Positions 1 to 7,698 are shown, numbered from the stretch's first letter. The stretch: DNA of 12,475 nucleotides from Candidatus Avelusimicrobium facis (GCA_900762815.1 CAAFHX010000025.1:1-12475); one strand, 5' to 3'. The notes: a model not told the origin generated them from the letters alone. Numbers and translations are program-made.

Positions 1-32
1 TATCTTGCGTCCCTGCCTCCTTTGAGGAAATT

Positions 33-119
33 ATGAAGAAAAATACTGCCCCTGTTTTTTTGCACTGAACCGCAGCGCAAGCACGCCGCCTTTGGTCGGC
101 CCAACCTGCCGAGGAAGCC
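33..119 (+). other. Upstream in-frame segment of the arsR-type gene, interrupted by TGA
   Basis: An ATG at 33 has a strong ribosome binding site (GAGGAA, 24-29) at good spacing and opens an 11-codon frame (MKKNTAPVFLH) ending in TGA at 66-68. It is in the same frame as the repressor that starts at 120, and no other stop lies between 69 and 120. The translated stretch after the TGA (ending PAEEALFDLADLYK) resembles the N-terminal extension usual in this ArsR subgroup, where a His is followed about 18 residues later by an 'EE-L-x-x-LA-x-LFK' run. I infer that the ancestral start was 33. The TGA is then a nonsense mutation with re-initiation at 120, a recoded codon, or a sequence error. A short leader peptide is the alternative reading. 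Confidence 0.5.
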
Positions 120-386
120 TTGTTTGACTTGGCCGATTTGTATAAAATATTTGCCGATTCTACGCGGGTGCGCATTTTGTCGTTGTTGCTGGAGCAAGAG
201 CTGTGCGTGCTGGATTTGGCGGCGCTGCTGGACGTGAGCCAGTCGGCCCTGTCGCACCAGCTGCGCATTTTAAAACAAAGCAAGCTGGTCAAAAGCCGCC
301 GCGAGGGCAAGACGATATTTTACAGCTTGGCCGACGGCCATGTAGCAAGTATTTTTAAGCAAGGGTTGGACCATGTGCGGGAGTAA
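120..386 (+). CDS. ArsR/SmtB-family zinc-responsive transcriptional repressor
   Basis: This is a winged-helix metal sensor of 88 residues from a TTG start preceded by GAGGAA (111-116). The start is a little close to that site, and the true N terminus may lie upstream (see the segment at 33-119). The recognition helix is about residues 39-56 (SQSALSHQLRILKQSKLV), followed by the beta wing (RREGKTIFYSL). The last helix carries D72, H74, H85 and E88, with exactly the 2/11/3 spacing of the alpha-5 zinc site of SmtB and CzrA. The usual alpha-3 ELCVCD motif is reduced to one cysteine (C29, ELCVLD), so a CadC-type cadmium/lead site is probably absent. Its stop overlaps the region just before the ATPase start, so the two form one operon. 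It is expected to repress its own operon until zinc, or a similar ion, releases it from DNA. Confidence 0.9.
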   Translation: MFDLADLYKIFADSTRVRILSLLLEQELCVLDLAALLDVSQSALSHQLRILKQSKLVKSRREGKTIFYSLADGHVASIFKQGLDHVRE

Positions 387-390
387 ACAG

Positions 391-2223
391 ATGAATAAAG
401 ACCGGATGAAAATTATTTTTGGCGCGGTATTGTTCGCGTCGGCTTGGGCGTGTGCAGAGGGGGGCGTGCGTACCGCGTTGTTTGTGGCGGCGTACCTGTT
501 GTGTGGGGCCGAGGTGCTGCTTAAATCCGTGCGGCATATCTTGCGCGGGGATTTTTTGGATGAAAACTTCCTCATGGCCTTGGCCACAGCGGGGGCCTTT
601 GCCATAGGCGAATATCCCGAAGCGGCCGCCGTGATGTTGTTTTACCAGACGGGAGAGTTTTTTATGGATTGGGCGCAGGACCGCTCCCGCCGCTGCGTGC
701 GTGCGCTGATGGATTTAAAACCGCAGCAGGTGCGCGTGCAAGAGGGCGGGGAATGGAAGGAGGTCGCCCCCGAACAGGTGGCGGCCGGGACAATCTTTTT
801 GGTTAAGCCCGGCGAGCGCGTACCTTTAGACGGGGTGGTGCTGCAAGGGCGCGCCTGGACGGACGCCTCGGCCCTGACGGGCGAATCGCTGCCGGTGGAA
901 GTCTCCGCCGGGGCGGAAGTCCTATCCGGCGTGATTTCTTTGGATGGCGCCTTGCATATGCGGGCGTTGCGCCCGTATGCCGGTTCGGCGGTGGCCCGGA
1001 TTTTGGAGTTGGTGGAAAACGCCGCTTCCAAAAAAACACCGACGGAGCGGTTTATCACGCGTTTTGCCCGTTATTATACCCCGGTGGTGGTGATTGCGGC
1101 GGTGTTGTGTGCGGTGTTGCCGCCCTTGTTGGTGCCGCAGGCGCAGCTGAAGGATTGGGTGTACCGGGCCCTGGTCTTTTTGGTGATTTCTTGCCCGTGT
1201 GCGCTGGTGCTCTCGGTGCCGATGGGGTTCTTTGGCGGTATCGGGGCGGCGGCCCGGCGCGGGGTATTGCTCAAAGGCAGCGGCAGCTTGGAGGCGCTGG
1301 CTCACGGGGAAATGATGGTCTTTGACAAGACGGGCACCCTGACCACGGGGCACTTTGCCGTCAGCGGAATTTACCCGGAGGAAGGTTTTTCCGCCGGGAA
1401 ATTATTGGAATGGGCTGCGTATGCGGAAAGCACCTCCAATCACCCCATTGCCGCAGCCGTGTGTAAAGCCTATGGGCAAGGCATAGACCATGCCCGGCTG
1501 GGCGACGTGTGCGAACAAGCGGGCTGCGGGGTAAGTGTGCAGGTGGACGGACAAAAGGTTTTTGCCGGGGGCGCCGGCGGCATGGGGGCGGAGTTTAAGG
1601 CCCCGGCGGGAGCCCAAGGCACGGCGGTATTTGTGCGCGTAGACGGGAAATACGCCGGCTACATAACGCTATCAGACCAGCTCAAACCCGATACGCCGCG
1701 TGCCGTGGCGGAGCTGAAGCGGGCCGGATTTGCCAAGGTGGTCATGCTGACCGGGGACCGCAAATCGGCTGCGCAAGCGGTGGCACAGCAAGCGGGCGTG
1801 GATGAATTTTATGCCGGGCTGCTGCCTGCCGACAAGGTGGCGCGGGTGGAGCAGTTGCTGAAAGAAAAAACCCCGGGGCGGACTTTACTGTTTGCCGGGG
1901 ATGGCATCAATGACGCCCCCGTCTTGGCGCGTGCCGATGCGGGCATTGCCATGGGAGCCTTGGGTTCGGACGCGGCCGTTGAAGCGGCGGATGTGGTGTT
2001 GACCGATGACAATCCCGCCAAAATCCCGCAGGCGGTGCGGTTAAGCCGTTTCACGCTGCGGGTGGTGAAGCAAAATATTTGGTTTTCGCTGGGGGTCAAG
2101 GCGGTGGTGCTGGCCCTGGGTGCGGCGGGGGTGGCCAATTTGTGGGAAGCGGTATTTGCCGATGTGGGCGTGTCCGTTTTGGCGGTGCTTAACTCCTTGC
2201 GGCCCTTGGCGTATAAAGATTAA
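391..2223 (+). CDS. zntA: Zn/Cd/Pb-type P1B-2 ATPase, metal exporter (ZntA/CadA family)
   Basis: An inner-membrane pump that uses ATP to export zinc or related divalent ions. The ATG at 391 is preferred because GGGAG lies 7 nt upstream. An in-frame ATG at 373 overlaps the repressor gene and lacks such a site. The protein is 610 residues. In order it shows the actuator loop TGES (163-166), the membrane CPC metal site (268-270), the phosphorylated DKTGTLT (D312), the class-specific HP pair (351-352) and GDGINDAP (from 503). It also has a TM7 lysine (K570) and a TM8 DVG (D591), which is the zinc/cadmium/lead signature. There is no N-terminal heavy-metal-associated (CxxC) domain, so it is shorter than E. 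coli ZntA (732 residues). It sits directly behind the zinc-sensing repressor, which supports zinc efflux. Cadmium or lead as additional substrates cannot be excluded. Confidence 0.95.
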   Translation: MNKDRMKIIFGAVLFASAWACAEGGVRTALFVAAYLLCGAEVLLKSVRHILRGDFLDENFLMALATAGAFAIGEYPEAAAVMLFYQTGEFFMDWAQDRSRRCVRALMDLKPQQVRVQEGGEWKEVAPEQVAAGTIFLVKPGERVPLDGVVLQGRAWTDASALTGESLPVEVSAGAEVLSGVISLDGALHMRALRPYAGSAVARILELVENAASKKTPTERFITRFARYYTPVVVIAAVLCAVLPPLLVPQAQLKDWVYRALVFLVISCPCALVLSVPMGFFGGIGAAARRGVLLKGSGSLEALAHGEMMVFDKTGTLTTGHFAVSGIYPEEGFSAGKLLEWAAYAESTSNHPIAAAVCKAYGQGIDHARLGDVCEQAGCGVSVQVDGQKVFAGGAGGMGAEFKAPAGAQGTAVFVRVDGKYAGYITLSDQLKPDTPRAVAELKRAGFAKVVMLTGDRKSAAQAVAQQAGVDEFYAGLLPADKVARVEQLLKEKTPGRTLLFAGDGINDAPVLARADAGIAMGALGSDAAVEAADVVLTDDNPAKIPQAVRLSRFTLRVVKQNIWFSLGVKAVVLALGAAGVANLWEAVFADVGVSVLAVLNSLRPLAYKD

Positions 2224-2228
2224 AAAGT

Positions 2229-2258
2229 AAAAAGCCCCGTATTTTTATGGGGCTTTTT
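2229..2258. terminator. Bidirectional terminator between zntA and mltG
   Basis: A perfect 10-bp stem (AAAAAGCCCC, 2229-2238, with GGGGCTTTTT, 2249-2258) encloses a 10-nt AT-rich loop. The T run follows the GC core in both directions. It lies 5 bp past the zntA stop and 15 bp past the mltG stop on the other strand, so it can end both converging transcripts. Confidence 0.92.
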
Positions 2259-2273
2259 GCAAGTGCTAAAATT

Positions 2274-3245
2274 TTATTTTTGCAGTTTATATTTGTTTTT
2301 CTTGAGGAGGTGCTCGTTGTAGGTGCGGCTGAAGTCATGCCGGCCGGTATTGTCGGCCACGAAGTACAGCGCGTCAAAATCCGGCTGCGGCTGCAGCACC
2401 GCCAGGACCGACTCATAACTCGGGTTGGCAATCGGCGCGGGCGGCAACCCGTTGTGGCGGTAGGTATTGTAGGGGGACGGGTCGCGCAGGTCGCGGTAGG
2501 TCAGCCCCTTTTTCCAATAGCGGTTCTCGCGCAAATTAAAGCCCAGCGCGTACTGCACGGTCGGGTCGGCCTCCAGGCGTTTGCCGATTTTTAAGCGGTT
2601 CAAATATACTGCGGCAATTTTGGGCCGCTCGTCGTGGTAAATGGCCTCCCGCTCTACGATAGACGCCACCGTGAGCACTTCCTTTTCACTCCAGGTCGTC
2701 GGATGTTTTTTAAACAGCGGTTTGACGCGGCGGTTGTATTGCGCCACCATGGCGTCCACCACCGCCCAGGCGGGGGTATTTTCGGCAAAATAGTAGGTGG
2801 AGGGGAAGAGCTTGCCTTCCAGGTCGCGCTTGCGCACAATGTCTAAAAACGCCTGCGGACGGGTAATATTGTGCTCGCCCAACATCTCGGCGATTTCCTC
2901 GCTGCGCCACCCTTCCAGCGTGGTCAGCTTGGTCAGGTGCATACATTGGCCGCTTTTGATGCAGTTGAGCACGCTTTCACCGGGCATATTGGTGCGTAAA
3001 TCATACTTGCCGGCTTTTAAATCCTTAGTCGAGGAGGACAGCTTGAACATCAGCTTAAACCAGGTCGCGCTTTTGATAATGCCCTTTTCCTTTAGATTGC
3101 GCGCCACTTGGCCGGCGGTCTGCCCGGGCTGGATTTCAAACACCAGCGGGGTACCGTCCTGCAAATAATGCAGTTTGATAAACAGCCCCAGCCCCACCAG
3201 CGCCAAAACAAAGACAGCCGAAAAAATGCAGACCCGTTTGTTCAT
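2274..3245 (-). CDS. mltG: Endolytic murein transglycosylase MltG (YceG-like)
   Basis: An inner-membrane enzyme that cleaves nascent glycan strands and is thought to set peptidoglycan strand length. The 323-residue protein has a short cytoplasmic start, one membrane anchor (about residues 5-24), then a LysM-like subdomain (about 33-100). The catalytic YceG domain follows. It includes VASIVERE, in which E198 matches the catalytic glutamate of E. coli MltG, and conserved runs such as RLEADPTVQYALG, YNTYRHNGLPPAPIANP and LYFVAD. A GAGGA ribosome binding site lies just upstream of the ATG, within the 13-bp gap after tyrS. The two are co-transcribed from the tyrS promoter. Length and motif order are normal. 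MltG beside tyrS has no obvious functional meaning. Confidence 0.95.
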   Translation of the reverse strand: MNKRVCIFSAVFVLALVGLGLFIKLHYLQDGTPLVFEIQPGQTAGQVARNLKEKGIIKSATWFKLMFKLSSSTKDLKAGKYDLRTNMPGESVLNCIKSGQCMHLTKLTTLEGWRSEEIAEMLGEHNITRPQAFLDIVRKRDLEGKLFPSTYYFAENTPAWAVVDAMVAQYNRRVKPLFKKHPTTWSEKEVLTVASIVEREAIYHDERPKIAAVYLNRLKIGKRLEADPTVQYALGFNLRENRYWKKGLTYRDLRDPSPYNTYRHNGLPPAPIANPSYESVLAVLQPQPDFDALYFVADNTGRHDFSRTYNEHLLKKNKYKLQK

Positions 3246-3258
3246 TCGTCCTCGTTGC

Positions 3259-4419
3259 TTAATGCGTCAGTTTAAAAAACGCCCGTTTGCCCGCCTGCAG
3301 CACATCGCCGTCGTGAAAGCTCAAGGGGCCGTCCTGCGTAATTTTTTGGCCGTTTAAGCGCACGGCGCCTTGTTCAATCAGCGCGCGGGCTTTGTTTTTG
3401 CTGGGGGCGGCTTTGGCTTCAAACAGCGCCGCCGAAAGCATCACGCCCTCAGTGGTTTTAAATACCGGCATGTCGTCGGGGTTTTCTTTTTTGGAAAAGA
3501 CCTTTTCAAAATTTTCGCGCGCGGCAACGGCGGCCTCTTTGCCATGAAAACGCTCCGTCAGCAGCCCGGCCAATTTCTTTTTGGCTTCCATCGGGTGCAG
3601 AGCCCGGATATCGGCCAGGTTTTCCGAGGTCAGCAGCTCGTAGTAGCCCATCATCAGCTCGTCAGACACAGACATCAATTTGCCGAACATATCGTTGGGC
3701 GAGTCATTGAGCCCCACGTAGTTCCCGTACGACTTAGACATCTTTTTCACGCCGTCAATGCCCACCAAGAGGGGCACCGTCATGGCGACCTGCGGCTCTT
3801 GGCCGTTTTGCTTTTGCAGCTGTCTGCCGACGAGTAAATTGAAAATTTGGTCCGTACCGCCCAGTTCCACATCCGCCTTGAGCGCCACAGAGTCTTGGCC
3901 TTGGAACAAGCTGTAGAGCACTTCCAGCAGCGTAATGGGGTTGCCCTCTTTCATGCGTTTTTTGAAATCGTCGCGTTCCAATACCTGCGCCACCGTAACC
4001 TTTTGCAGGGTTTGCAGCAGGTCTTTGCCCGTTACAAAGGGGTCCAGCCACTCGCTGTTAAAGCGGATTTCGGTTTTGGACGGGTCCAGCACTTTAAAGG
4101 CTTGTTCGGTGTAGGTTTTGGCATTTTCCAAAATCTTTTCCCGCGGCAAAACGGGGCGGGTGGAGTCGCGCCCGGAGGGGTCGCCCACGGCGGCGGTAAA
4201 ATCGCCGATGACCAGCACGGCGGTGTGCCCCAAATCCTGGAAGCGGCGCAGCAAAGACAAAGCCACGCTGTGCCCCAAGTGCAGGTCGGCGCTGGTAGGG
4301 TCGCAGCCTAATTTTACTTTTAGTTTTTTACCGCTTTCCAGCTTTTTTTGCAATCCTTCTTTGTTGACTACGTCCACGCAACCGCGGGTTAAAAATGAAA
4401 TTTGTTCTTCAATATTCAT
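3259..4419 (-). CDS. tyrS: Tyrosyl-tRNA synthetase
   Basis: A class I aminoacyl-tRNA synthetase that charges tRNA-Tyr in the cytoplasm. At 386 residues it is of ordinary length. The ATP-binding HIGH motif is HLGH (47-50) within GCDPTSADLHLGH, and the second signature KMSKS is intact (226-230). LGGTDQIFNLL (186-196) belongs to the tyrosine-binding pocket. The C-terminal 60 residues or so (RALIEQGAVRLNGQKI and onwards) form an S4 RNA-binding domain for the tRNA. The layout resembles the TyrZ-like branch more than E. coli TyrS, but I judge this by sequence style only. The ATG follows TGAGGA at good spacing and a promoter just upstream. mltG follows after 13 bp. Confidence 0.96.
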   Translation of the reverse strand: MNIEEQISFLTRGCVDVVNKEGLQKKLESGKKLKVKLGCDPTSADLHLGHSVALSLLRRFQDLGHTAVLVIGDFTAAVGDPSGRDSTRPVLPREKILENAKTYTEQAFKVLDPSKTEIRFNSEWLDPFVTGKDLLQTLQKVTVAQVLERDDFKKRMKEGNPITLLEVLYSLFQGQDSVALKADVELGGTDQIFNLLVGRQLQKQNGQEPQVAMTVPLLVGIDGVKKMSKSYGNYVGLNDSPNDMFGKLMSVSDELMMGYYELLTSENLADIRALHPMEAKKKLAGLLTERFHGKEAAVAARENFEKVFSKKENPDDMPVFKTTEGVMLSAALFEAKAAPSKNKARALIEQGAVRLNGQKITQDGPLSFHDGDVLQAGKRAFFKLTH

Positions 4420-4447
4420 AATTTCCTCACAAAAATATTCTTTTTCT

Positions 4448-4456
4448 ATTGTAGCA
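4448..4456 (-). promoter_or_regulatory. Extended -10 promoter of tyrS-mltG
   Basis: On the minus strand the 67-bp gap between priA and tyrS contains TGCTACAAT, an extended -10 element (TGn plus TACAAT, 4448-4453). It is about 28 nt upstream of the tyrS ATG, with no strong -35. The ribosome binding site TGAGGA lies between. It suggests tyrS-mltG is transcribed separately from the gmk-priA operon. Confidence 0.6.
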
Positions 4457-4486
4457 TAAACGCGCGCGTAAGAGAAAATGCGCTTT

Positions 4487-6451
4487 TTAATAAAAATCGT
4501 ACGGGTCGGCCGTGATTTTAAAATCCGTTTTTTTAGAGGGCTTGAGCCGGTCTAAGGTACGGACCAAATTGTCGTAGCGGGCCGCATCGGTTTTAAATAA
4601 AACATATTGCTTTTGGAGTGCATCGGTTTTTTTGCCGGTGTGGACGGGGCCCAAGGTTTGGCTGCAAAAAGGTGCGGCGGCCTGCATGACGCGGGCCGTT
4701 TCGGCCTGCAGCAGGGTTTTGTCCTTGCTTTTGAGCAAGACCTTGACCAGGTGGACAAACGGCGGATAGGCAAAGCTTTCCCGCGCCAAAAGTTCCTCTT
4801 GTGCGGCGCTTTCGTACGTGGTTTGCAGGGCTTCAAACGGGTAAATGTCGGCTGCGGAGGCTTGCACCACCAGCCGTCCGTTGGGGCGGGAGGCTAGGCG
4901 GTTTTTAAGCTTAAAGAGCAGCTGGCCTAATTTCTCCGAGGCGCGGAAATCGGGGCTGTCCAGCTCCAAATCCGCATCCAAAACCGCCGCCAGCGTCACC
5001 CGGGGGGAAAGGGCCGTTTCCAGCGCTTGCCGCGTCCCCACCACGGCGTCTGCCTGGGCGGTGTCTAAAGCTTGGCGCACGGCGTGGCCTTGGCCGTCTT
5101 TGTTTTTTAAAGTGTCCGAATCCAGGCGCAGCACCCGCATCGCCGGGAAAAGTTTGTTGAGCTCGGTAACGATTTTTTGCGTACCGCCTCCGCGGGATTT
5201 AAAAATTTTATTTTGGCATTGGGGACAGGTTTGGTCCAAACTTTCTTGATGGCCGCACTTTTTGCAAATCAAGCGGTCTGTCCCCTCTTTGGTTTTTTCC
5301 CGTGCCAAAATGGCGCCGCATTTTTTACACTTGGCGTAGGCGCCGCAGTTTAGACAATAGTACGCATTGGAATAGCCGCGGCGGTTTAAGATAAGCAAGC
5401 TGGCCTGCTTGGCTTGCAAATTGTCTTTGAGTTGCTCCAGCAAAAAGTCAGACAGCAACGCCGAACGCTCGCCTTTTTTGGGGGTTACTTTGGTTTGCAG
5501 GGCAAAGCGGCGGCCGGGCAAGGCTTGCTGCAGGCGGATCTCCCGCATGGCCCCGGTCTGCACGGCATGCAGCGTCTCCAGAGAGGGCGTGTCCGACACG
5601 GCTACAAACAAAGCCTCGTGCCGCCGGCAGCGCGCCGCCAATACGTCGCGCAGGTGGAAGAAGGGTTTATTTTCCTCTTGTTTGTAATGGTCGTTTTCTT
5701 CTTCCAGCATGGCCGCCAAACGTAAATTTTTAAAGGGAAGCAGCCCCCCGGAGCGGGCCGAAATTACCAGCCCGGGCTGGCCGGAACAAATGCGCGAGAA
5801 AAATTTTTTCTTTTGGCTGAGCAACATCCGGCTGTGCCAGCACATAACATACCCGGCCCCAAAGCGTACGGCCAGACTCCGGGCAAAATGTTGCGCGGCC
5901 CATACATCCGGCAACGTGATAAGCGCTTGGCCGCAGTTTTGCAGCACTTCCCCTGCCAGGCGCAGGATGATTTCCGTTTTGCCGTAAGACGCGGGGGCGC
6001 TTAAGAGTACTGAGTGAAAACCTGTGTTTAAATCGTTGCGCAAGCTTTGCCAGGCGTTTTGCTGGTCTGGGCTGAGAGGGAAAGCGGGGGTGTTTAGATG
6101 CAGTGGGGGCAGGGGCTCCGGCTCGGCCAATTTAAAATAGGCCTGCGGCGGCACCAAGGCAAAAAGGATTTGCCCGATGGGCCCGCCCCAATTCTTTTTA
6201 ATAAATTGTGCCAACGGGAACAAATCCGAGCCAAAAACAGGTTTTGGGTCCAGCACACATTCAATATTTTTAATTTTGTCCAAGTCAAAAGAGGGGGAGG
6301 GAATAATTTGTGTAATCAATCCGGTGGTCAACATGCGGCCAAACGGCGCGGTAATGCGCACCCCGGGTTGTACGGCGTTTTCCAACTCCGGCGGTACGCG
6401 GTAGTCAAAATCCCTGTCCAGGGGTACGTCAAAGACCACCTTGCAGTACAT
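4487..6451 (-). CDS. priA: PriA primosomal protein with degenerate helicase motifs
   Basis: PriA recognises stalled replication forks and reloads the replicative helicase. The N-terminal 3'-DNA-binding domain is clear (DVPLDRDFDYRVP, PGVRITAPFGR). All eight zinc-binding cysteines are present (C366, C369, C375, C378, C396, C399, C409, C412), as are GGGTQ, PDFRASEK and the C-terminal domain ending ADPYDFY. The ATPase core is damaged. The family's GVTGSGKT is APASYGKT (152-159), DEEH is EEEN (250-253) and the GSATPSLE motif is VSDTPSLE. The KGHDF element is missing after VVGTRQ, and AGRAGR is replaced by KNRLASR (516-522). The frame is open over a normal length (654), so this is not simple decay. 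It probably acts as a DNA-binding loader without unwinding activity. It starts 1 bp after the udg stop. Confidence 0.93.
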   Translation of the reverse strand: MYCKVVFDVPLDRDFDYRVPPELENAVQPGVRITAPFGRMLTTGLITQIIPSPSFDLDKIKNIECVLDPKPVFGSDLFPLAQFIKKNWGGPIGQILFALVPPQAYFKLAEPEPLPPLHLNTPAFPLSPDQQNAWQSLRNDLNTGFHSVLLSAPASYGKTEIILRLAGEVLQNCGQALITLPDVWAAQHFARSLAVRFGAGYVMCWHSRMLLSQKKKFFSRICSGQPGLVISARSGGLLPFKNLRLAAMLEEENDHYKQEENKPFFHLRDVLAARCRRHEALFVAVSDTPSLETLHAVQTGAMREIRLQQALPGRRFALQTKVTPKKGERSALLSDFLLEQLKDNLQAKQASLLILNRRGYSNAYYCLNCGAYAKCKKCGAILAREKTKEGTDRLICKKCGHQESLDQTCPQCQNKIFKSRGGGTQKIVTELNKLFPAMRVLRLDSDTLKNKDGQGHAVRQALDTAQADAVVGTRQALETALSPRVTLAAVLDADLELDSPDFRASEKLGQLLFKLKNRLASRPNGRLVVQASAADIYPFEALQTTYESAAQEELLARESFAYPPFVHLVKVLLKSKDKTLLQAETARVMQAAAPFCSQTLGPVHTGKKTDALQKQYVLFKTDAARYDNLVRTLDRLKPSKKTDFKITADPYDFY

Positions 6452-6452
6452 A

Positions 6453-7385
6453 TTACGCCTGCGGGCGGTTAAGGCCCATGGCCGCCATGACCATTTGCAA
6501 ATCCGCCCAGGCGTCCTTTTTCCAATTGGGGTTGCGCAGCAAGGCCGCCGGGTGGTAGGTGGCCAAAATTTGCACGGGGACCTTGAGCTCCACGCTGTCT
6601 AAATGCAACAAATGAAATTTTCCGCGCAGCGCACCCAAGGACTTGGTGTCGCTGATGAGCGCTTTGGCCGCTACGCCGCCCAAGGCTACGATGTACTTGG
6701 GGGAAATGGCTGCAATTTGTCGTTCAATGTATTTGCGGCAGACGGCGATTTCGCCTGCGTTGGGGGCGCGGTCATTGCCGTGCGCCTCCGGGTTGGCCGG
6801 GTTGACCATGGGGTGGCATTTGGCAATATTGGCAATAAACACCTGTTCGCGCGTCAGCCCCATGGCGGCAATCATTTTGTCTAAAAGTTGTCCTGCGCGG
6901 CCAATGAACGGGCGGCCCTTATGGTCTTCATCAAAGCCGGGGCCTTCACCGATGAACATCAGCTCCGCAGCCGGGTTGCCCTCGCCGGGGACGGCATTTA
7001 ACCGGGTCTCGCCCAACGGGCAGCGTTTGCACGCGCGGATTTCCGACGCGATTTGGTCTAAAAGGACTTGCTTTTCGGATTTGTTCATAGCGGCCTCCGT
7101 GGGGGGCTGGGGTGTTTGCGGCCCGGGTGCGGTAGCTGTTTTTGCAGGCGCCGGTTGGGGCGGCTGCAGGAGCGGTTGCACGGGGGCCGGTGCGGCGGCA
7201 GCCGGTTGGGCGGTGCGGGCAAACTCAATGGTCAAATGGTCCTGCGCGGCCGGCACAGCGGCGGCGGTGTACGGGGCAGATGCGTGCGCGGCGGCCTTTT
7301 GGGCCGCCGGCATCAAATCGTCTTCTTCCCGGGTGCAGAGAAATTCTTTCAACTCCGCCGCCAACGCGCGCACGCTGTCTTTCAT
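6453..7385 (-). CDS. udg: Family 4 uracil-DNA glycosylase (4Fe-4S) with long N-terminal extension
   Basis: Removes uracil from DNA as the first step of base excision repair. The core (about residues 105-305 of 310) has the family-4 active-site motif GEGPG (146-150), the second motif TYHPAALLRNP (from 277), and four cysteines for an iron-sulfur cluster (C119, C122, C190, C216). Before the core there is a short helical piece (1-25) and a flexible Ala/Pro-rich linker (about 28-98). An internal ATG at 7088 (residue 100) is preceded by GGAGG at ideal spacing and would give a 211-residue core-only protein, close to the usual size. The long start at 7385 lies 1 bp after the rpoZ stop. Both forms may be made. 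Its stop is also 1 bp from the priA start, so rpoZ, udg and priA look translationally coupled. Confidence 0.93.
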   Translation of the reverse strand: MKDSVRALAAELKEFLCTREEDDLMPAAQKAAAHASAPYTAAAVPAAQDHLTIEFARTAQPAAAAPAPVQPLLQPPQPAPAKTATAPGPQTPQPPTEAAMNKSEKQVLLDQIASEIRACKRCPLGETRLNAVPGEGNPAAELMFIGEGPGFDEDHKGRPFIGRAGQLLDKMIAAMGLTREQVFIANIAKCHPMVNPANPEAHGNDRAPNAGEIAVCRKYIERQIAAISPKYIVALGGVAAKALISDTKSLGALRGKFHLLHLDSVELKVPVQILATYHPAALLRNPNWKKDAWADLQMVMAAMGLNRPQA

Positions 7386-7386
7386 A

Positions 7387-7686
7387 TTAGAGTCTCATGG
7401 GCTCTTTGGCTTTGCGTTCGGCTTCTTTGCGGGCTTCTTCCTGGGCTTTCAGTTCCGCTTCCAAATTCTTGCGGCTGACTTCCAGCACGGCGTCTTTGCT
7501 CATGCGGCCCGACAAAATATCATCCAACGCCACTTTGATGACGACGGCATTGGGCTGGTTTTTGTATTCGGCTTGTTTTTTGAGCTCTTTGGCCCAGATG
7601 GACGCCAGCACCACTACGTCGTAGCGGTCGCCGTCAAAGTTCATCAGCTCGGACTCAAAAACTTTGTCATTTTGAATGTTAGGCAT
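7387..7686 (-). CDS. rpoZ: RNA polymerase omega subunit
   Basis: A small subunit that helps assemble and stabilise RNA polymerase by holding the C-terminal part of beta prime. The 99-residue protein carries the omega/Rpb6 core at about residues 18-62 (DGDRYDVVVLASIWAKEL, then AVVIKVALDDILSG). The identity rests on this diverged core plus its place directly after gmk, the classical gmk-rpoZ pair. The usual N-terminal Arg-Thr residues are not obvious. The C-terminal third (about 68-97) is a highly charged Glu/Lys/Ala helix, probably an extended coil. The ribosome binding site AGAGGGAG overlaps the end of gmk and sits 6 nt before the ATG. In gamma-proteobacteria this pair is linked to spoT; here it is followed by DNA repair and restart genes. 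Confidence 0.88.
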   Translation of the reverse strand: MPNIQNDKVFESELMNFDGDRYDVVVLASIWAKELKKQAEYKNQPNAVVIKVALDDILSGRMSKDAVLEVSRKNLEAELKAQEEARKEAERKAKEPMRL

Positions 7687-7698
7687 TTTTTGCTCCCT

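Noticed and set aside
69..119. Bacterial SECIS element after the TGA at 66-68
   Set aside because: Only weak 4-bp stems (such as TTGG/CCAA at 92-104) are seen. There is no convincing stem with the expected apical G at the right distance.
373..390. ATG at 373 as the start of the metal ATPase
   Set aside because: It lies inside the repressor gene without a ribosome binding site, whereas ATG 391 has GGGAG 7 nt upstream.
4454..4486. Terminator after priA
   Set aside because: The CGCGCGCG tract and nearby AT-rich bases give only a short, imperfect stem without a proper T run, so read-through into tyrS is possible.
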